NCBI GenBank assembly: GCA_031549685.1
Contig: JAVBPG010000002.1
Span: 1-64,000, forward strand
Reading direction: 5' to 3'
DNA length: 64,000 nucleotides
Source of the DNA: JAITMY01 sp031549685
GTDB taxonomy: Bacteria > Bacteroidota > Bacteroidia > Bacteroidales > UBA932
The translations under genes and the position numbers were made by a program. This document shows, in pieces, positions 9,118 to 17,535 of the stretch (its first letter is position 1; every line of letters starts with the position of its first letter). Under the pieces are notes generated by a model. That model was not told where the DNA came from. It was given only the letters and a program-made list of their open reading frames with translations, and made no database searches.

Positions 9118-12100
9118 TTAAAACCTCACCCTCTTACTCTCCTTCCCCACTGCATCCACATTCCCCTTAAACGGTGTCATGTAAAACGTGTAGCTGTAAT
9201 TCTTCGCAGGAATTTGGTACATCTCCAGCGGGGCTGAGATGTCGCTCCAGGTGTCGTTGCCGCCTATGCCCATTTGCGTGAGGTCAATGTTCAGCACTAA
9301 GTATCCTGCATCCTTCAGCTTGTTGGTGTGGCGGGCTTTTACTATGGTTTCCTCCGTCCACGGCCAAGCGCTCATGCTGAGTAGGCTGTCGGTGGAAAAG
9401 AGCAAGCCTTCGCCTTTTTTGTTCGCCAAAAACATCCAGCGAACATCGGTGCGGTTGCCGTTTTCCTGCGGGTAAGCGTACGGCTCAATAAACTTCATAA
9501 GCGGTAGCGAATAAATGCCCGACTCGAATCCCCAGCGGCGGTCAACGTAGTTCTCGAGCGGGCCGCGGCCGTACCACGTAATGCTGTCGTAGCTGCGCTC
9601 AACGCCGCACTGGAAGCCCACGCGGGGTATGTTGGGCAGGCTGTCGGTGGTGTTTATTTTGAGTGCGTAATCAACTTTTAGTACGCCGTTGCCGTTGATT
9701 GTATAAGCTATATTTACCTGCGCTTTGCCGTCAATAATGTTGTACAGACTGTTTACCTTGGCAATGCCGTTGGCAGCTACTTCCTGCTTCATAGTTTGCA
9801 GCTGCAGGTTGGGTTCGTACCAAGGCTTCAGCTTGTTGGCAGGCTTCCAGCCGCGGCGGTCGTTGTCGGTGTTGGGGCGCGAGAAGTGGGGGAGCATGGG
9901 GGCAAATATTTGCTGCCTGCCGTTGAAAATGTACGAGGTCAGCGCGCCGTTTTCCTTGCTCCACCGCAGCTCAAAGTTTTTGCCCTTTGCCACCCAATCT
10001 TTGTCGTCGCCGGTCAGGCTTACGGCTGGGAATTTACTATTGGTAGCCGCCTGCTTTACCACGGGCGTGAGCGCGAATTGATTTTCGGCAATCTCGTGTC
10101 CCTTGGGCGCCCAAGGCTCGTCCTGCGGTAGCGTGAAGTGAATGTCGAGCAGGTACTCGCAATCTTTTTTCATTTTTACGGAAGATACATATTGCGCTAC
10201 GCTGATGGTGGTATCTCGACCTGCCGCAAGCGCGATTTTGGGCAAATCTTTTTTCAAAATAACTTTTCCATCTTCACGCAGCTGAATGTACACATTGTAG
10301 TCGGCAAGCGACTTTGCAGCGTGGCGGTTGGTAATTTTTATCAGGCGCTTATCGGCATCTGCGAGCTCGCTCTCGGCAGGTTGGTACACGTGTTTGCACT
10401 CATACATGGCCGCCTTGGGACGACCGTCGGAGGCCACAATCCCGTTGAGGCAGAAGTTGGCGTTGTGCAGCTTTTCGCCAAAGTCGCCGCCGTAGGCGTA
10501 AAACTCAACGCCTGCGCTGTCTTTTTTCAAAATTCCCTGATCCTTGAAATCCCACACGTGGCCGCCGATAACGCGCTGCGTGGAGCGGAATTTATCCCAC
10601 AGCTCCTTCATGTTTCCGGTGGAATTTCCCATGGAGTGCGAGTACTCAACAAACAGCACGGGGCGCATATCGCCGGGCTGGTTGGCAATGAGCTCTACGG
10701 AGAAGAGCCCCGGGTAGAAGCGGCTCACAATGTCCACGTAGTACTGGTCAACGGGCACGGCAATGCGCTTATAGTGCACCTTGGGGTAGTCGGGGTGCGA
10801 GGGGTCAACGTAGCCCTCCACGCGGTGGTTGCCCTGCGCGGGCTCGTAGTGCACGGGGCGGGTAATGTCAAAGTCGTGCGCCCACTCGGCCATGGCGGCA
10901 AAGTTGGGCCCGCGTCCTGACTCATTTCCCAGGCTCCAAATCAGCACGCTGGGGTGGTTTTTATCGCGCTCCACCATGCGAATCAGGCGCTCCATGTGCA
11001 TGGCCGTCCACTGCGGGTCGTGGGCTAAGCGGCCGCCTACGCCGTGCGTTTCGAGGTTGGCCTCGTCCATCACGATAATGCCGTACTCGTCGCACAGGTC
11101 GTAAAAGTACGGGTCGTTGGGGTAGTGCGAGGTGCGAATGCTGTTGAAGTTAAACTGCTTTATCTGCATCACATCGCGCTTGATGTCCTCGCGCGAAAGC
11201 GCTTTGCCCTTCACGGGGTCGTGGTCGTGGCGGTTGACGCCGTACAGGTAGGTAAGCTTGCCGTTGAGCAGCATCTTGCCCGTTTTTTTGTCGAACTCAA
11301 TTTTGCGGAAGCCCACGCGACAACTTTTTGCTTCGAGCAAATTTCCATCCTTATCTTTTAGCGAAAGCACCAGCGTGTAAAGGTTTGGCATTTCATCGCT
11401 CCACTTCAACGGATTTTTTACGGTGTCCTCAAGCAGCCCAAACTTAGGCGCGTCAAGGCGCGGAAACACTTCTTCGATAATAGATGCTGCGCTGCGCGAA
11501 AGTGGTTTTGCAAGAACAGCCTTGCCGCTTTTGTCGTACAGCTGCGCGCTTACGGTGTAGGTGCTGTCGGCCAAAACTTCGCCTGTGAAGTTGTCGATTT
11601 TTGGGCGAATGCTTAGTATGGCATCTTTATACTGCTTGTCTAGCTTTGCTTGCCAATGGAAATCGCCAATGCGCACTTTTGGCTCGGCCAGCAGCATTAC
11701 CTCGCGGTGAATGCCGCTAAGGCGCCAGTGGTCTTGATCTTCAAGGTAAAAGGCGTCGCTCCAGCGAATCACCTGCACGGATAAAATGTTTTCTCCCTCC
11801 TGTAGGTAGCGTGTGATGTTGAACTCCGAGGGCAGGCAGCTGTCCTCGCCGTAGCCCACAAACTTGCCGTTGAGCCACACCTTGAAGGCCGAGGCCACGC
11901 CGCCGAAGTGCAGCGTGATGTTCATATTTTTCCACCCGGCGGGAACGGTAAACGTGCGCTGGTATGAGCCCACCGAGTTGTAATCTTTGGGGATGTACGG
12001 CGGTATTACCGGGCGGAACGGATACACCGAGGCCTTGTAAATGGGAATGTCGTAGCCCTTCAGCTCCCAGCTGCTCGGCACCTCAATTTTGTCCCATCCG

Positions 12101-12417
12101 CTTACGCGGCCGAGGTAAAAATCCTGCGGCGCGTCGGCGGGCTTAAGCACGTGCTTAAAGTCCCACATGCCGTTGAGCATCATCACGCGCGAGGTGTTGT
12201 CGCGCGTGCAGGTCAGCGCCGCCTGCTCGGTTTCGAAGGAGTACGCCGTAGCGCGCGCCGGCTGGCGGTTGAGGCTGATGATGGACAAATCCTCCCAGGG
12301 CTCCATTTTGTAAATGGAGGGCACGGGCGGCGCACCGCCGGCCTTCTCGCCGGTTACCAGCTGGGCGCAAAGTATGCCCGGCGCAAAGAATGCGGAGAGT
12401 AAAAGTAGCTTTTTCAT
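9118..12417 (-). CDS. GH2 beta-galactosidase-type enzyme, exported
   Basis: A 1099-aa LacZ-type glycoside hydrolase with a signal peptide (MKKLLLLSAFFAPGILCAQ). Domains in order: sugar-binding jelly roll (about 60-260), immunoglobulin-like, TIM barrel with the acid/base Glu in SLGNESGRG (about residue 495) and nucleophile Glu in LFVEYSHSMGNS (about 590), another beta-sandwich, and the C-terminal beta-gal small chain (from about 800). Family members hydrolyse beta-galactosides, though some GH2 enzymes act on glucuronides or arabinosides. Its place beside rhamnosidases suggests action on side chains of a rhamnose-containing polysaccharide. Confidence 0.9.
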   Translation of the reverse strand: MKKLLLLSAFFAPGILCAQLVTGEKAGGAPPVPSIYKMEPWEDLSIISLNRQPARATAYSFETEQAALTCTRDNTSRVMMLNGMWDFKHVLKPADAPQDFYLGRVSGWDKIEVPSSWELKGYDIPIYKASVYPFRPVIPPYIPKDYNSVGSYQRTFTVPAGWKNMNITLHFGGVASAFKVWLNGKFVGYGEDSCLPSEFNITRYLQEGENILSVQVIRWSDAFYLEDQDHWRLSGIHREVMLLAEPKVRIGDFHWQAKLDKQYKDAILSIRPKIDNFTGEVLADSTYTVSAQLYDKSGKAVLAKPLSRSAASIIEEVFPRLDAPKFGLLEDTVKNPLKWSDEMPNLYTLVLSLKDKDGNLLEAKSCRVGFRKIEFDKKTGKMLLNGKLTYLYGVNRHDHDPVKGKALSREDIKRDVMQIKQFNFNSIRTSHYPNDPYFYDLCDEYGIIVMDEANLETHGVGGRLAHDPQWTAMHMERLIRMVERDKNHPSVLIWSLGNESGRGPNFAAMAEWAHDFDITRPVHYEPAQGNHRVEGYVDPSHPDYPKVHYKRIAVPVDQYYVDIVSRFYPGLFSVELIANQPGDMRPVLFVEYSHSMGNSTGNMKELWDKFRSTQRVIGGHVWDFKDQGILKKDSAGVEFYAYGGDFGEKLHNANFCLNGIVASDGRPKAAMYECKHVYQPAESELADADKRLIKITNRHAAKSLADYNVYIQLREDGKVILKKDLPKIALAAGRDTTISVAQYVSSVKMKKDCEYLLDIHFTLPQDEPWAPKGHEIAENQFALTPVVKQAATNSKFPAVSLTGDDKDWVAKGKNFELRWSKENGALTSYIFNGRQQIFAPMLPHFSRPNTDNDRRGWKPANKLKPWYEPNLQLQTMKQEVAANGIAKVNSLYNIIDGKAQVNIAYTINGNGVLKVDYALKINTTDSLPNIPRVGFQCGVERSYDSITWYGRGPLENYVDRRWGFESGIYSLPLMKFIEPYAYPQENGNRTDVRWMFLANKKGEGLLFSTDSLLSMSAWPWTEETIVKARHTNKLKDAGYLVLNIDLTQMGIGGNDTWSDISAPLEMYQIPAKNYSYTFYMTPFKGNVDAVGKESKRVRF

Positions 12418-12462
12418 GATCTCGTTATTTTATATTTTACAACGAAGGCCTGTGTGTGGCTA

Positions 12463-12558
12463 TCCTCCGCTGGCGGAGGTGCCCGTAGGGCGGAGGTGGA
12501 AGCATTATTGAGAACATCCACCCCCGGTCTTCGACCACCCCCGCCAGCGGGGGACAGC
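12463..12558. repeat. Short inverted repeats, intergenic
   Basis: The gap contains CTCCGCTGGCGGAG (about 12467) and CCCCCGCCAGCGGGGG (about 12538) plus a CCCGTAGGGCGGAGGTGG block. They resemble other dispersed repeats of this genome and may act as terminators. No gene is seen. Confidence 0.5.
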
Positions 12559-12572
12559 CCTCGCGCAGTCCA

Positions 12573-13430
12573 TTATAAATTCAATACCTTCTTCAAAAAT
12601 TCCTCCATGGCCTCGTTTACCGCCTTGCGGTTGTCGGTGCTGAACGCATGCCCGACGTTCTCCAAGGTGTAAAAGTCAACGTAAACGCCTTCGGCCTTCA
12701 GCTTGTCGGCCAGCAGCACGGACTGCTCGTAGGGCACGGTTCTATCGGCGTTGCCGTGCGCTATAAATACGGGCGGACTATTTTTGCTTACGTAATTTAT
12801 GGGTGAAAGGCCGGCCACAAAGTCCATGTCGTTTTCCCTGCCGCCCAGCCATGCTCGCGACGCCTTATTTTCCTTCTTCATGGCCTCCCACTTGGTTAAA
12901 TCCGTGGGGCCGCTATTCTCCACTATGGCCGCAACTCTTACATGAGTGTTAGGGCAATTTTTTGCAAAAATATCGCCCCGGCTCAGCAGGCCTGCCATGA
13001 GTGCCAGGTGTCCTCCGGCCGAACCGCCGCGCGTTACGATTCTGGAGGTGTCGATGTTGAGCGCCGCCGCATTTTTTACAAGGTAGGCCACCGCGCACCG
13101 CGCATCCTCAATGGCGGCGGGTGCCGGAGCCACCTTGGCTAAACGATAGGAGATATTTGCCACCGCAAAACCGAGCTTGAAAAAGCTCTCGAATCCCGTC
13201 TGCGACTCCTTGCTGCCGTGCGTAAAACCTCCGCCGTGAATGTTGACAACTACCGGTGTAGGCTTGCCGGTTTTTGGCGGCAGGTACAAATCCATCCGTC
13301 CCTCCCACTCGCCGGCCTTGACGTACACCACATCAACCTGCGAGGTGTAGCCCTCGGGCAGCTGCACCTGCTGTGCCCGGACGCTGAGCGCGATTCCTAA
13401 GGAAATGAGGATGAAAAATAAACGCTTCAT
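12573..13430 (-). CDS. Secreted alpha/beta hydrolase (acetyl-esterase/BD-FAE type)
   Basis: A 285-aa alpha/beta-hydrolase with signal peptide (ends SVRAQQ). The oxyanion HGGGF (about residue 65), nucleophile elbow GGSAGGH (about 135), acid D in HGNADRTVPY (about 225) and catalytic His in NVGHAFS (about 262) make a complete triad. Such BD-FAE/acetyl-xylan-esterase-like enzymes remove acetyl or feruloyl groups from plant polysaccharides. Adjacent to GH2 and GH43-like genes on the same strand. Confidence 0.8.
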   Translation of the reverse strand: MKRLFFILISLGIALSVRAQQVQLPEGYTSQVDVVYVKAGEWEGRMDLYLPPKTGKPTPVVVNIHGGGFTHGSKESQTGFESFFKLGFAVANISYRLAKVAPAPAAIEDARCAVAYLVKNAAALNIDTSRIVTRGGSAGGHLALMAGLLSRGDIFAKNCPNTHVRVAAIVENSGPTDLTKWEAMKKENKASRAWLGGRENDMDFVAGLSPINYVSKNSPPVFIAHGNADRTVPYEQSVLLADKLKAEGVYVDFYTLENVGHAFSTDNRKAVNEAMEEFLKKVLNL

Positions 13431-13446
13431 GTGTTAGCTATTATTG

Positions 13447-13553
13447 TTTGTCATTGCGGGCTTGACCCGCAATCTCCTGAGATTGCTTCGTCGTTCCTCC
13501 TCGCAATGACGAGATGGCATAGGATTGCGGGTCAAGCCCGCAATGACAATGCT
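13447..13553. repeat. Nested palindromic repeats
   Basis: GTCATTGCGGGCTTGACCCG at 13450 and GGGTCAAGCCCGCAATGAC at 13527 are reverse complements; between them lies a second family copy (GATTGCTTCGTCGTTCCTCC). The same units occur near 17300-17400, 21800-21880 and 23300-23470, so this is a dispersed genomic repeat. Confidence 0.7.
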
Positions 13554-13555
13554 GA

Positions 13556-14677
13556 TTACTTCTTTTTCTTCTCCGGTTCCGGCGCCGCCTCCTTAAAGTT
13601 CAGCGAACTTTTTCCTAAATCTTTAGAGGTCGCCACGGCAATGCCGCGGTTTTGATTTTTGTCAACAGCATTATAAAAGTGGTACACCACGCCGTTGTGC
13701 TTTACCACAAACGATTTGTGCGCGTACTGCTCGTCGTACGCCTCCGATGGCTTGATGAGGAAATCGCCCGTCCAGTCCGTCCAGCTCACCAAATCGTACG
13801 AACAGGCAAAGCTGTTGAAGGCTTCGTTTTCATGTCCTTCCCAAAAAGCACCGAAGTAAAACATGACAAATACATCGCCTATTTTCTGAATCACGGCATC
13901 GCCTGTAATGCCGCGCGAGTGCGCCATTACAGGCTCGCGCCGGTAGCGCTGCCAGTGCACCATGTCGTCCGACACGGCCATGCCGATGCGCTCAAACCAG
14001 CGCAGTTTCTTCACTCCGGTGGTGTCGCCGTTGGCGTTGTAGTACATCACAAAGGGATGCCCCGTGAGCTTTTTCTTATCCCAAATCACGGAACTTTTGT
14101 AAATTTTGCGGTTTTCCCACCAGCGGGTGTCCTCGTCCTTTGAGGTAAAAACCGGCTCGGGCAGCCGTTGCCACTCGTGCGGAACGGTAAGGCTGTCGGG
14201 CGTGTACGCAATGCCGATGGATAAATCGCCGGCCTCGTAGCCTTCATCTTTGCCACCAAAATACGATAGCCAATACTTGTTGTCGAATTTTTGCATGGCG
14301 TAGCTGCCGCCCCAGCTGTAGTCCTGCAGCGCGAGGTAGCCCGCTTTCTGAAAGGCGTCCCATCCCTCGGCGCTGAACGACATGATGCGCCCCAGCGTTT
14401 GCCACTCCAGCAGGTTGTCGCTTTTTGCCAGCCAGGTTTCGTAGCCCTTTCCGTCAAACACAATGTAGCTCATGTACCACGCGCTGTCCTGCCGAAAAAC
14501 GGTGGGGCAGTCCACCTTCTTTGTGCTGCTGTCGCCCACCATCACCAGGCCGTACTTGTAGGGTGTTTTTACCTCATCGTAAATTTTTTGCATCACATCG
14601 GCGGGCACCTCTTTTTTGGGTGCGCAGGCCTGAAAAGCAAAGGCTGCAATGAGCAGCGGAAGGAATAGTTTTTTCAT
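13556..14677 (-). CDS. GH43/GH117-like five-bladed propeller glycosidase, lipoprotein
   Basis: A 373-aa protein with lipoprotein signal (FAFQAC, Cys17). Repeated aromatic strands such as WYMSYIVFDG, YWLSYFGG, PFVMYYNA and VFVMFYFGAFW are typical of the beta-propeller clans of GH43, GH32 and GH117, with Asp residues in VDCPTVF and similar strands as likely catalytic acids. I cannot choose a family with certainty. It ends with a Lys-rich tail (PEPEKKKK). Same strand and spacing as neighbouring hydrolases, therefore likely part of the same locus. Confidence 0.6.
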   Translation of the reverse strand: MKKLFLPLLIAAFAFQACAPKKEVPADVMQKIYDEVKTPYKYGLVMVGDSSTKKVDCPTVFRQDSAWYMSYIVFDGKGYETWLAKSDNLLEWQTLGRIMSFSAEGWDAFQKAGYLALQDYSWGGSYAMQKFDNKYWLSYFGGKDEGYEAGDLSIGIAYTPDSLTVPHEWQRLPEPVFTSKDEDTRWWENRKIYKSSVIWDKKKLTGHPFVMYYNANGDTTGVKKLRWFERIGMAVSDDMVHWQRYRREPVMAHSRGITGDAVIQKIGDVFVMFYFGAFWEGHENEAFNSFACSYDLVSWTDWTGDFLIKPSEAYDEQYAHKSFVVKHNGVVYHFYNAVDKNQNRGIAVATSKDLGKSSLNFKEAAPEPEKKKK

Positions 14678-14686
14678 TGGTAGTAG

Positions 14687-15313
14687 TTAATCACAAATGT
14701 TTTCGGAGTAGCTAAATGAGTTGATGGTATTGGGAGCGTACGTGCTTAAATTTGTATTTGTCCAAACCTCTCCTCCAGCAGTCTTGAACTGCACAACACC
14801 AAGGTCCTTGACCATGTAAACCGATTTTATTTGAGAGGGCTTTGTGTAGCTGTATTCAAATTTCTTGATGTTAGAAAACTCAAAGGTATCTATGCTATAG
14901 TTGGCTAAATTCTCTCGGGTTGTTTCATTAAAATAGGATTGCTCATGATGGAGGATAATATAAACGTCCTCATACTGTTTCCCCTCTTGATTTTCTGCGT
15001 ATTTTACCGAGCTGTAAAACCACATGGAGTCAACGCCATCGGTCAACAGCATGCCCGACCAGTCGTTGCATCCGCAGCCTGTCTCGGAGGTGTACCTTTT
15101 TGTATGCTGGGAGGATTTGTCCATAATTCTGAATGCAATTCTACGGTTTGTAGCATTTGTAAAAATAACGGAATCGCCCACTCCTCCGGAAAACCAGTAG
15201 AGCTCATTCGTCAGCTCAAAGTTTCGGCAGTCAACTTCTCTATGGGTAGAATTGTTGCAGCTGGCGAGCGCTACCAAGGCTGCAAGGAGTAGTAGGTATA
15301 ATGTTTTTTTCAT
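14687..15313 (-). CDS. Lipoprotein of unknown function
   Basis: About 208 aa. The start is placed at the Met giving MKKTLYLLLLAALVALASCN, a clean lipoprotein signal with Cys19; an upstream in-frame Met would add 22 residues of non-signal sequence. The mature part is rich in beta-strand and aromatic residues and has Cys pairs (GCGC). I recognise no domain. It sits between the GH43-like and beta-helix genes and may be an accessory surface protein. Confidence 0.6.
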   Translation of the reverse strand: MKKTLYLLLLAALVALASCNNSTHREVDCRNFELTNELYWFSGGVGDSVIFTNATNRRIAFRIMDKSSQHTKRYTSETGCGCNDWSGMLLTDGVDSMWFYSSVKYAENQEGKQYEDVYIILHHEQSYFNETTRENLANYSIDTFEFSNIKKFEYSYTKPSQIKSVYMVKDLGVVQFKTAGGEVWTNTNLSTYAPNTINSFSYSENICD

Positions 15314-15380
15314 TTTTATTTGAGTGTGTGTTATAGAATCTTTTCTACCCCAATCCGCCAGCTGGCAGATGGGGGTCATG

Positions 15381-17270
15381 TTATTGCTCCAGCAAATCCC
15401 TAAACTCCTCCTGCAATCCCGCGCGCTTTACAATCTCGTCTGACACCATTGGGCCATTATTCTCCCAAGTGTTACCGGGGCCGTTGGCGTTTTGCAAAAA
15501 CTTTTCGGCAGGGCACCAGTTGTTTTTTACGGTAATGTACGATGAGCCCTCATCCGTGTAGAGGTAAAACCAGTGCTTGCGGTCGTGCACGTAGGCAGGC
15601 GAGTAGATGTCGTGCACGTAGTTTTCGGTAATGCTGGTGCCGGGCTGCGCCGACAGCGTGTAGATGGCCGCCACATCGTACATGTACTTGGCGTAATGGT
15701 GCACGTGGTTGGCGTGGATGCGGTTGCTGCGCATGGCGCTCAAGCCCTTGTGCCAGCCCCAACCCACGCTGATGCCGGTGTACGACACCTCGCGGATTTC
15801 GTTATGCTCAATGTTCACGTTGCGCACCCAGCCCGCCGCAATGCCCAGCGTTCCCCAATCTTCGTTGGTTACATCCTCAATCAGGTTGTTGGCAATGCGC
15901 TCGTCCTGGCACAGCACTCGCATATCCGTTGGGTTGAGCGTGAGGTGGTCTTCGAAAGGTTCGTCGGAAAAAGAGCCAATTTGAATGCCGCTTCCACCCA
16001 TATCACGAAACGTGCAACCCTCAATAATATCGTGGTGCGTGCCCTCAATATAATCTAAACCGCTTGCCGCCATGTGCTCAAATTTGCAGCGGAAGAACTT
16101 GGTGTTGTTGGCATATTTTACCGTTACACCGCCCGGCATGCGGCCTGTCCACGCTTGGTTTTCAAGCGATGGTTTGGCGGGCGTTCCGTGCGGTCGCAGC
16201 TTATACCCGTCAATCAAATACATGCCCGCCTGCAGCGGCACGTGTCCCATTTGCGAGGGGCGCAGCCAGGTGGCGTGCTCAAAGCCAATGCCCTTAAACT
16301 GCACGTGGCTCACGGGCCTGTCCATGGTGCCCTCTATGCGCAAAATAGTTTGCAGGTAGGGAGCGACCACCTGCGCGGTTTTCATATCCTCATTTGGGCG
16401 AGGGTAGTAGTACACTTTCGCGGCGCGTGAATCGTAAAACCACTCGCCGGGCGTGTCCAAAAATTCAATGGCGTTTGTCAAAAAGAAGGCCGAGTTGCCA
16501 CCCAACGAATCGTGCTGAATCACCACGGGCGGCCAGGGGTGCAGGAACTCCAGGCGGCTTTCGGGTTGGTAGAATTTTACCAGCGTCGAATCGCCCTTTG
16601 GCGTAAGGCTTTTTATGCGCAAAAAAGCAACCTCCCACATTTGGTGCAGCACCATCTCCATGGGCGTGGGATTTTTCAGGTTGCCCAAGCTGGGCGTGGG
16701 AATCCACAGCTCCTCGGCCTTTTTGTTTGCCTTCAGAATCTGGCGCATGTTTTCGCCCTCGTTCACATCGCGGGCGCGAACGGCCTTTTGCCCGTTTACC
16801 CACAGCTGGCGGAAGTCAAACGGGCGACCGCCGAACGTGGGAGCATCGGCCACCCAGGCTTTGCCCTGCGCGGCTTTTGGCAGACCGACTACGCTGGCCG
16901 CTTTTTTCCAACCGCTTACCACCACACCTCCGCTCATCACGGGTTTTTCGCCCTGCGCCGCCTCTACGATGGTGGGGCTACTTTCGGTTCCCGAATCCTC
17001 GGGGCGAACAAAAATAGCTTCGTCCAGGAAGTAGGTTCCGCCCTTTACCACCACACGAATACCCTGCGATATGTCGGCGTTTTTCATCACCGCCGAATCC
17101 TTCAGGCGGCGCATTTCTCTTGCGCGAAACAAGCCCTCGCGCACCGTGGCCACGGGCTCGCTTTGGCTTCCGCTGTTGCTGTCGGAGCCTTGCGGCGAAA
17201 CCCAAATTTCGGCTGCGCCGGCAGCAAGCGCGGCGGTAAGGAGTAGGAGAGTGGAGAATGTTTTTTTCAT
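15381..17270 (-). CDS. Right-handed beta-helix protein, GH141-like
   Basis: A 629-aa exported protein; start chosen at MKKTFSTLLLLTAALAAGAA, a signal peptide, because an upstream Met lies in repeat sequence. The mature N-terminus EIWVSPQGSDSNSGS and GIRVVVKGGTYFL followed by stacked beta-helix repeats (INGCTF/NNLIEDV/HNEIREV-like rungs between residues 380 and 560) match parallel beta-helix carbohydrate enzymes. GH141, which includes alpha-fucosidases of rhamnogalacturonan-II degradation, has this shape and N-terminal sequence; the assignment is my inference. Co-located with GH106 and GH78, which also act on that polymer. Confidence 0.6.
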   Translation of the reverse strand: MKKTFSTLLLLTAALAAGAAEIWVSPQGSDSNSGSQSEPVATVREGLFRAREMRRLKDSAVMKNADISQGIRVVVKGGTYFLDEAIFVRPEDSGTESSPTIVEAAQGEKPVMSGGVVVSGWKKAASVVGLPKAAQGKAWVADAPTFGGRPFDFRQLWVNGQKAVRARDVNEGENMRQILKANKKAEELWIPTPSLGNLKNPTPMEMVLHQMWEVAFLRIKSLTPKGDSTLVKFYQPESRLEFLHPWPPVVIQHDSLGGNSAFFLTNAIEFLDTPGEWFYDSRAAKVYYYPRPNEDMKTAQVVAPYLQTILRIEGTMDRPVSHVQFKGIGFEHATWLRPSQMGHVPLQAGMYLIDGYKLRPHGTPAKPSLENQAWTGRMPGGVTVKYANNTKFFRCKFEHMAASGLDYIEGTHHDIIEGCTFRDMGGSGIQIGSFSDEPFEDHLTLNPTDMRVLCQDERIANNLIEDVTNEDWGTLGIAAGWVRNVNIEHNEIREVSYTGISVGWGWHKGLSAMRSNRIHANHVHHYAKYMYDVAAIYTLSAQPGTSITENYVHDIYSPAYVHDRKHWFYLYTDEGSSYITVKNNWCPAEKFLQNANGPGNTWENNGPMVSDEIVKRAGLQEEFRDLLEQ

Positions 17271-17296
17271 AATATGCGCTAAAATTTTATTCAGAG

Positions 17297-17527
17297 TGTC
17301 ATTGCGAGGAGCCCGCCTGACCGGACGGGCAGGGAACAACGAAGCAGTCTCAAATAGAACTTGTCATTGCGGGCCCCGACTTGTCGGGGTAAACATTGAC
17401 CCGCAATCTCCCGCCTTTTGTCATCCTGAGCCTTTCGACTTCGCGCAAGATAAACTCCGCGAAGGATCTTATGATGTACTATTGAACTTGTTCGAGCCTG
17501 AGATTGCTTCGCTTTGCTCGCAATGAC
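17297..17527. repeat. Cluster of dispersed palindromic repeats
   Basis: At least three repeat units in tandem: GTCATTGCGAGGAGC..., GTCATTGCGGGCCCCGACTT... and GTCATCCTGAGCCTTTCGAC.... These share ends with the repeats at 2-88, 13447-13553 and 21770-21917. No coding sequence is seen. Confidence 0.65.
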
Positions 17528-17535
17528 GAATACAG